Positions 58,212-64,000 of a DNA stretch of 64,000 nt are shown piece after piece; the stretch's first letter is position 1, and each line of letters starts with the position of its first letter. Position numbers and translations under genes: made by a program. The stretch comes from Phymatolithon calcareum. Taxonomy: Eukaryota; Rhodophyta; Florideophyceae; Hapalidiales. Location: assembly GCA_977006965.1 (NCBI GenBank), contig OZ345353.1, positions 2,046,001 through 2,110,000 on the forward strand, written 5' to 3'. The notes under the pieces were generated by a model. The model searched no databases and was not told the DNA's origin. It was given only the letters and a program-made list of their open reading frames with translations.

Positions 58212-58958
58212 CGAGACGTGAGTGACCCCAGTGGTACTCAAACTATCGCCAATCTCAGAAGTATTTGAAATTTTCGATGAGGGTTCAAAAATCCTCGGTA
58301 GTATGGCAGCGAGTACATCATCGCGACGATTCTAGTAGCGCCATAGCTTAGATACTGCTCACAAGGAAAACAAAGAAGAAGGTGCGACATGGCTGGATTC
58401 GCATTAGTAGTGGGAGTAGCCGCACAGATGAAGAGGAATAAGAAACGGGATGGAAATCACCGAGAAAATTTGTGCCAACTCCAAATCGTGGCCATACGCG
58501 AAAATAAAACTGAAAGCCATCGAAGTACGATGGTGGACAAAATTTGTATGGAGGCCGGGCGGAGACTGCAAGCCTTGTGCGACTACGGACAAGCCTGGCA
58601 AGGCTTGTCGGGTTAAGGTGAATGTTTTGTCGAACTGCACACTGCAAGAAAGGTCAGGAAGAGAGTGAAGGCAAAGTAGTTGTCAAAGAACTGTAAGGAT
58701 TGCAAATATTGTTACTGGAATTGTGACGAATCCGTGCGAGAAATTTCACGATATTCGAACGATGGCTTCGAGGCATGAGTCTGCGAATCGGAGGTCAAGA
58801 ATGTAGATATTCGTACAAATTTTGTGCAGTATACTCTGATCAAACATTGCCTTAAGCGAAGTTGTTGCATATCTTGAAGTCTTGAGAGCCTTTCAAAAAA
58901 CCTTGCATATCCCCCACCGGTAATGATACTGTATCTTTGGCTGTTCCGCCTCGCAGCA
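58212..58958. other. Intergenic stretch without a supported gene
   Basis: Short ORFs on both strands (for example 58389-58616 plus and 58348-58647 minus) overlap each other and show no family features. The right ~300 bp would be the 3' flank of the minus-strand gene that ends at 58959. Confidence 0.5.
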
Positions 58959-59774
58959 TTAAAGTCGCAGATCGTACACATATTCCCCTTCGGGAGTCAT
59001 GCCAACTCTAGCCGCGAACTTCAGCCCTCCAAAACGAAAGTCTTGATGAACTCCAAACGAGGAAGACGATTTCCAAACACCATTTGCACGGTTGTTGGTC
59101 TTGTACGCGACGTTTCCATACAGCGTTGTGCTTGGCATATTAAATACAGATATTTTGCGGTCAATTTCAAATCCATGGTCCGACCTGCCATTCGTGCGGG
59201 TAGCAGCTTTGAAACGCAAAAATCCGGCCTGTCGAGAATCAGAGGCGCCGAGGTCTAGGAGTCGGATGCTTAGCGCCACCTTAGCTACAGGCGCCATCTT
59301 GAACCCTTCGAACCACAGCGTGCCTATCCGCCCTCCAATGGTCATTTTCGCAGGAAGGTCTACATCCAACAATTTGCTGAGTGCATTGGACCGAAACGAC
59401 TTGCTCAAAGAGGCCGTGAGCTTGTTCTTCTCAAGGTCGACGAAATTTCCAACTCCAATCTGATCGTACAATTTTCCTTCCCCCGGCAAAATCCCATTGG
59501 CTCTGCTCAAATACTTAACGTTGCGTTGCGAATGGCTTGCACTCATGCATGGCGTGGTCGCAAGAACATAGCAGTCTTCTGCGCGGAACTCTAAATTTCT
59601 TCGTCGCATGATCCCACGCCATGGCAACATTTCGACAGCAATTTTGAGGGCTTGAACTTGAAGAAGGCCCACTGCTATGCGAAGCAAACTTGGCACTGTA
59701 CTCTCCTCGCAAACACAGCTTTCCGATGGACGAATGTGGAGATCAAGCTCCAGAACACATTTCTGGCTTATCAT
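58959..59774 (-). CDS. Unidentified protein, single exon
   Basis: It encodes 271 residues from the first ATG at 59774; the frame is open a little further upstream without an ATG. The C-terminal ~180 residues alternate polar and hydrophobic positions with many glycines and basic residues (KMTIGGRIGTLWFEGF, TTLYGNVAYKTN, DFRFGGLKFAARVGM). This suggests a beta-rich fold, possibly membrane-associated or barrel-like. It ends EGEYVYDLRL. The first ~90 residues are less regular and might be a targeting region, or the true start may lie further in. I do not recognise the family. It is divergent from NOP9 with 182 bp between them. Confidence 0.6.
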   Translation of the reverse strand: MISQKCVLELDLHIRPSESCVCEESTVPSLLRIAVGLLQVQALKIAVEMLPWRGIMRRRNLEFRAEDCYVLATTPCMSASHSQRNVKYLSRANGILPGEGKLYDQIGVGNFVDLEKNKLTASLSKSFRSNALSKLLDVDLPAKMTIGGRIGTLWFEGFKMAPVAKVALSIRLLDLGASDSRQAGFLRFKAATRTNGRSDHGFEIDRKISVFNMPSTTLYGNVAYKTNNRANGVWKSSSSFGVHQDFRFGGLKFAARVGMTPEGEYVYDLRL

Positions 59775-59956
59775 ACTGAACACAGATACTGTGCGGAAGG
59801 TTTTGTTGAGATTATCATATTTTGATCATTTGCCGCAATTGCATGAAGCCGGACCTTGCGCCCGCCGGCGGACACGAGCATGTCCCAAGTTATTCATTAA
59901 ACCGGCGAGGCTGGTAAGCGCTCAGCTCTTCTTGTGTGCAAATTTCACTCTTCGAC
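59775..59956. promoter_or_regulatory. Shared divergent upstream region (182 bp)
   Basis: It separates the minus-strand gene (start 59774) and NOP9 (start 59957). No TATA box is evident. With so little space, promoter elements for both genes should lie here. An in-frame extension upstream of the NOP9 ATG begins only with GTG and is not used in this annotation. Confidence 0.5.
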
Positions 59957-62032
59957 ATGGGATTGAATGGCGACGTGAAAAAGCGCCGTTTTCGAAAGCG
60001 CGGTGGGGCCAAAAAGAAGAAAAAGACAGAAGGCGGCCCTAAACAGGTGCACGATGGATGTGCGCCAATGGACGCCGGCCTCGCAAAGACTCAGCACTAT
60101 GAGCAAGGTGTACCACACTACCCTAATCATCGTACTGATTACAGCGGATACGGAAACGAAACTTCTACGCTGGACCCAAATCTTCTGTCGTACATTTTAA
60201 AGATCCAGGAGGATTTGAACCAAATGGATACCACAGAGTACACAGCTCCCCGATTTCGGCTGCCAGATGAGGAAGCTGCTGATGATGAAATACCGCCCCC
60301 GCCAGTGCTGCTGGCTCGAAACGCGTTGTCCGAACTTCAATCTAGAATACATGAGGTCGCGATGGACCCAAGCGGGTCTAGAATTCTGGAATCACTCCTC
60401 ACAATTGCCAACGACCAAGCCATCATCTCTGATTCCTTCATCGCAATGCTCTCGCTGGGGTCATCAAGGCTCGCCGTGCTCGCTCAACATCGTTGCGGAA
60501 GTCACGTTTTGGAGGCTCTGATTACTTCTGTATCTTCGTCGTCGACATCCTTGCTGTCTGTGCAGCAGGCCATGACAGGCGTTGTAAAAGTTCTCAAAGA
60601 CTGGGATTTCAACACTCTACTCTCCGTTATGAACAGTCCGTGCGGCAGCCATGTTCTTCGAGTGTTGTTTGCATCGCTGGGTGGCCTACCCGTAGAGGAA
60701 CCGCGAGAGTCGAAGATTGATGATTCCGAACCTGGCAGAATCCGAACATATGTTGAGCGATTTCGAAAAACTGTACCGGAAGAATGGTATCTCGGAATCC
60801 AGCACTCAGTTGAATGCTTGCTCAGTGCGGAAGATGCTTCGCTGGTAGAAGCTCTGCCTTGGCAGACTGCTTCATGCACAGCTCTGCAGTCGCTGGTTGC
60901 CGCAACTTCTTGCTTTAATCTTACATTGGCCAAAAGTCTTGTGCAGGCGGCACTTGGGAATCAGCTTTCATCTCTTATCTATCATCCATGCGGAAGTCGC
61001 TTTGTTGAGAGAGCAGTAACATGTTTGGGTCCTAGTATTATATGGAATGAAATCAAGAGTCACATCTGTGAATTGGTGAGGGATCCGAAAGCGAACTTCG
61101 TTGCGCAACGAGTATTTTTGGGATTGAAAGGCAGAGGTCAAGTAATGAAGGTGTGGGACGAAGTTGAGGACATGGTCCCAGAGCTTCTAAGAGTTGGGTC
61201 TGCTCGAGATGGTGTTGTGTTATCTCTTCTGAAGTCGACAGAAGTTGAAGGCGATGAGGTCTGCCAGCGACGCGCTAATAGATGTGTGGCGAAAGCTTTG
61301 GGAGTAACCGGAAAGAACGCTAAAGATCTCATTGGGGTGCTGTTAGCGGGGTCGGTGGATTCCTGGATGCATTGGCGAGAAACCATCAAGAGCGGCGGGC
61401 TCAGCGGGCTCGGTGTTCGCGGAACCAATAGCGATGTTCTGCAGGTGCCAAGAAGCCTTCCGTTTCTCAGTACAATTGGCATGTTAGCTGCGCGGTGTTT
61501 ACTTCGATATTCTGGTGGTTCTGGACAAAATGCACGCGATTCAATGGCAACTCTGACGCAATTGGAAATTCTTGCGTTCGCTGGAAATCCAGTGGGAAGT
61601 CGACTTTTGGAACAATGGATGGATCTTAACTCGCCTGATGGGTCCCCCAAAAATACGTTGCGGTTCGTTAACTCTGTGATGTCCAGTGGGGCTACCGCTG
61701 TGTGCGCAACTGCGAGGAGCCCGTACGGAACTCAACTGCTCTCGCGAAGTATACCGCGCGTTCCTCGTAATGTACAAAAGCAAATCATGGACGTTTTAGC
61801 GGTCAACGCTGATGAGCTCAAGAAGCATCGGTTTGGCACTATTGTTGTTAGAAAATGTCGCGTGGAGCAATACGTTCGAAAGGAAGGAGAATGGATTGCA
61901 GGCGGCTCTGCTCGCGAAACTCGGCAACGAATATTTGCCGACATTCTCAGCGATAAAGGCAATGCTGAAAAAGTGCCCTCCAAGAAGGGGAAGGCGAAGT
62001 CGGGGAAGAAGTCGAATGAAAGTAAAAAATAA
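59957..62032 (+). CDS. NOP9: NOP9-like nucleolar Pumilio-repeat protein
   Basis: It encodes 691 residues in a single exon. The N-terminus is strongly basic (KKRRFRKRGG, then KKKKK within the first 25 residues), as expected for a nucleolar signal. Pumilio-type repeats follow: DPSGSRILESLL, HRCGSHVLEAL, SPCGSHVLRVLF, HPCGSRFVERAV, DPKANFVAQRVF, then after a longer insert NPVGSRLLEQWM, SPYGTQLLSRSI and HRFGTIVVRKC. This split arrangement and total length fit yeast and human NOP9, which binds pre-18S rRNA and is needed for 40S subunit maturation. The C-terminus is a lysine-rich tail. PUM3/Puf6 is the alternative, but repeat layout and the terminal basic tail favour NOP9. It converges on the kinase gene, 158 bp away. 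Confidence 0.85.
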   Translation: MGLNGDVKKRRFRKRGGAKKKKKTEGGPKQVHDGCAPMDAGLAKTQHYEQGVPHYPNHRTDYSGYGNETSTLDPNLLSYILKIQEDLNQMDTTEYTAPRFRLPDEEAADDEIPPPPVLLARNALSELQSRIHEVAMDPSGSRILESLLTIANDQAIISDSFIAMLSLGSSRLAVLAQHRCGSHVLEALITSVSSSSTSLLSVQQAMTGVVKVLKDWDFNTLLSVMNSPCGSHVLRVLFASLGGLPVEEPRESKIDDSEPGRIRTYVERFRKTVPEEWYLGIQHSVECLLSAEDASLVEALPWQTASCTALQSLVAATSCFNLTLAKSLVQAALGNQLSSLIYHPCGSRFVERAVTCLGPSIIWNEIKSHICELVRDPKANFVAQRVFLGLKGRGQVMKVWDEVEDMVPELLRVGSARDGVVLSLLKSTEVEGDEVCQRRANRCVAKALGVTGKNAKDLIGVLLAGSVDSWMHWRETIKSGGLSGLGVRGTNSDVLQVPRSLPFLSTIGMLAARCLLRYSGGSGQNARDSMATLTQLEILAFAGNPVGSRLLEQWMDLNSPDGSPKNTLRFVNSVMSSGATAVCATARSPYGTQLLSRSIPRVPRNVQKQIMDVLAVNADELKKHRFGTIVVRKCRVEQYVRKEGEWIAGGSARETRQRIFADILSDKGNAEKVPSKKGKAKSGKKSNESKK

Positions 62033-62190
62033 ATAACTTTTCAACCAAGGGATGTGCATTCTAAGTATCTATGCTCAGTGAGTAGCATAACGTGGGCGAG
62101 TGTTCACGGGTCACATCGAGCTAGCACCGGGCCTTTCTTCGAGATTTAACGAAATGAATTCGGACAAAGTTTGCTGCAGTACCTTATGAG
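62033..62190. other. Convergent 3' intergenic region (158 bp)
   Basis: It lies between the stops of NOP9 (plus) and the kinase gene (minus). No classical AATAAA is seen on the plus strand except AAAAAATAAATAAC at the NOP9 stop itself. Both 3' UTRs must be short or overlap. Confidence 0.6.
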
Positions 62191-63663
62191 CTATTCCATG
62201 ACCACATCATCGTCAGCATGACGATGATGATGTGAGCCTGCTCTGGGTCCAGATGAGCTACCTAGACGGCTTAGGTCATTCTGAATGGGGTCATGGCGAC
62301 TGGCGTTGACAATCCAGGGATGCGTGAGCGCTTCAGTCGCAGACATACGTCTTTCCACATCGACACATATGAGCCTTTCCACGAAATCCCGTGCTTCTGA
62401 GCTAATGTGAGACCATTCACTCGGGCGGAAAGAGTACGAAACATCTCGAATAGCACAGAGCACTTGAATGGAATCTTTTCCTTCAAACGGCTTGCGGCCA
62501 GACAGCATTTCGAATGCAATTACGCCACAAGACCACATATCGGCCTTGACACCGTACGAATCGTTGACGACAACTTCCCTCGCGCAGTAGTACGGCGTTC
62601 CCACCTTGGAGTCAAGCACCCCGGTGATAGGTTCAAGAAAGTTGCTGAGGCCAAAATCGGCCAGTTTTGACGTAAATGGCCACTCACGCGAAGTAGTGAG
62701 AATATTTTCTGGCTTGATATCACGATGAACAATGCCAAGTGAGTGCAGGTATTCAAGCCCTTGCAAGATATCACGCAAAACATGAGAGGCGCGCTCCTCC
62801 GAGAAATGAATATTCTTTTTGGATAGAACTTCGTAAAGAACGCCGCCTCTCATGTACTCCAAGACAAAGTACAACTTGCTCTCGTTTGCATACAGATCGA
62901 AGAGGCGGACGATATTCTTGTGATTCACTAAACGGAGGATGTCCATCTCTCTTTGGATAAGAGTAGCGCTGCGAAGCTCCTTCTTGTTCCTCCGAATGAC
63001 CTTGACAGCAAAGCTTTCCTGTGTGCGGTGGTCCTTCGCAAGCAAGACGCGACCGAAGTGCCCCTCTCCGAGAACTTTCACAAAGCCATAGTAATCCTTA
63101 ATTGATTTCTCGCTTGCAGATTTCAAGGCTCCAAACCAATCGGCGTACTCAGCTGGGTTCTCGGCAATGAAGCCCTCGCTCTTGTGAGAGGCCATGATGT
63201 CTATCTCCAGTTTGTCTTCGTCCCCGATAACCTTTGTATTTTGCAAGCCAACTTCCCATTCGGGATGTGAATCGACCTCATGCTTAAGTATTTGCAGCAC
63301 AGAACCAGTGAGACGCAGAAAACGTTTCTTCTTGTGAATCGAGAAAACCTTGGGCTTCTTCCATAGAGAACCTTGTTTCTCCGTATACGCCCCGTAGCGC
63401 ATCTCGGGGCGCTGAATTTCCATTCTGTGCTGAGTCTCCATGATATTGACCGGGAGCAGAAAGCGGACTCCTCGTTCTGCTGAAGTGGTTGTGAACGGTG
63501 CGGACGGAGGGGGGATATACCGTTTTCTCCCTGTGCAGAGAGTGTACCGTACAGCCAGGTACAGGCTGACGTCCGCACTTGTGATGTGCTCATTCGCTAA
63601 AGTTACGGGCCTCATTTTCCCTACAATTGTCACTTGGTATGACTCGATTTGGTGAAGGCACAT
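62191..63663 (-). CDS. PH-domain CAMK-type serine/threonine protein kinase
   Basis: It encodes 490 residues, one exon. A second good start is Met75 (63441), just before the PH domain, and the first 74 residues are not domain-like. The PH domain spans about 92-184 (KQGSLWKKPKVFSIHKKKRF ... EYADWFGALKSA). The kinase domain spans about 192-452: glycine loop LGEGHFGRV (198-206), VAIK-type K221, HRDIKPEN with D315, DFG at 336-338, DMWSCGVIAFEMLSGRKPF, and final HPWI. The activation-segment APE is replaced by ARE (361-363). The sequence class is CAMK (DCX/CDPK-like). No calmodulin site or EF-hand follows; the tail is His- and Asp-rich. It likely phosphorylates proteins at phosphoinositide membranes recruited by the PH domain (inference). 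Confidence 0.85.
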   Translation of the reverse strand: MCLHQIESYQVTIVGKMRPVTLANEHITSADVSLYLAVRYTLCTGRKRYIPPPSAPFTTTSAERGVRFLLPVNIMETQHRMEIQRPEMRYGAYTEKQGSLWKKPKVFSIHKKKRFLRLTGSVLQILKHEVDSHPEWEVGLQNTKVIGDEDKLEIDIMASHKSEGFIAENPAEYADWFGALKSASEKSIKDYYGFVKVLGEGHFGRVLLAKDHRTQESFAVKVIRRNKKELRSATLIQREMDILRLVNHKNIVRLFDLYANESKLYFVLEYMRGGVLYEVLSKKNIHFSEERASHVLRDILQGLEYLHSLGIVHRDIKPENILTTSREWPFTSKLADFGLSNFLEPITGVLDSKVGTPYYCAREVVVNDSYGVKADMWSCGVIAFEMLSGRKPFEGKDSIQVLCAIRDVSYSFRPSEWSHISSEARDFVERLICVDVERRMSATEALTHPWIVNASRHDPIQNDLSRLGSSSGPRAGSHHHRHADDDVVME

Positions 63664-64000
63664 GTTTCATCCGTGTCTTGTGTGCGTGCTAAAACTCCAC
63701 CATTACGCAGTCACTGTAGCAGTGTTTAGATGGCCGAAGGTTTGTTCTTTCCAAGCTATCGATTTCTAGGTTATAGCTTCTCGTAAATTCTACTCATCTG
63801 AGTAAAAATCTCCTCCAACTAGAGGTACTTCCAATAAAGATGCTTTCCTTTGCAGTGCCTAAACTTAGAGTACACATGTGTTTTCGTCTTGTCTGCAGAT
63901 TTGTCATTGTAATATGACGGCAACTCCACCATTAGGGTAGGGTTGAGAGTAGAAAGTGGGTGCACAGAGGAACCAAAGTCAGATATAATGATATTAATCA
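63664..64000. other. Upstream region of the kinase gene
   Basis: No ORF of note and no repeat shared with the rest of the window. It should contain the promoter of the minus-strand kinase gene. I see no clear TATA box. Confidence 0.5.

Noticed and set aside
58389-58616. 75-residue plus ORF and overlapping minus ORF
   Set aside because: Overlapping frames on both strands with no domain or compositional support.
59936-59956. Seven-residue N-terminal extension of NOP9
   Set aside because: It would start at GTG. The first ATG is 59957 and is followed by the expected basic segment.

Overview
The window is eukaryotic nuclear DNA. About 57 kb of nested Ty1/copia LTR retrotransposons is followed, from about 57 kb, by a compact stretch of single-copy host genes. 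The three best host genes show no introns, lie close together and have no bacterial-type signals. One encodes a NOP9-type nucleolar Pumilio protein and another a PH-domain CAMK-type kinase, so the host is a gene-dense, intron-poor eukaryote. A protist or alga would fit, but I cannot fix the lineage. Several track-style starts are non-ATG, so I use the first in-frame ATG where this matters. || Layout of the retrotransposon part, with arrows giving element orientation: A> 1-931; B< 932-3531; C> 3532-7765 (a Tigger-like DNA transposon sits in its 5' LTR); D> 7766-12045; satellite; E< 12728-14461; satellite; composite F/G> 14744-24463; satellite; H< 25352-30073; J> 30074-37567, split by I> 30232-35004; L< 37568-38761; LTR remnants; satellite; K< 40100-45765; satellite; N> 46395-51821; O< 51822-55484; satellite; scrambled RNase H and RT pieces to 57040. 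All are relatives of one copia lineage: a single gag-pol of about 1,360 residues in the order CCHC gag, DSG protease, HHCC/DDE integrase, YVDD RT, RNase H. LTRs of about 445 bp begin TGTTGG and end CAACA. The primer site matches the anticodon arm of initiator tRNA-Met. No copy is fully open. K and I are the closest, with a single nonsense codon each in the readable part. || Seven insertions can be proved by target-site duplications read directly: three solo LTRs (CCACA, CCAAC, CTCAG), element I (AATAT), composite F/G (TCATC), element K (AGGCT) and the Tigger-like element (TA). Removing F/G and K rejoins the flanking satellite in register. The array with a 21-bp sub-period is therefore older host DNA that served as landing pad, not part of the elements. 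Element K carries 86 bp of foreign flank that is identical to the DNA beside element I, 5 kb away in inverted orientation. || Host part: 57041-58958 holds degenerate DNA with a perfect 22-bp hairpin and a possible TIR pair. Next come an unidentified protein gene (minus) and NOP9 (plus), divergent from a 182-bp shared upstream region. A PH-CAMK kinase gene (minus) converges on NOP9.
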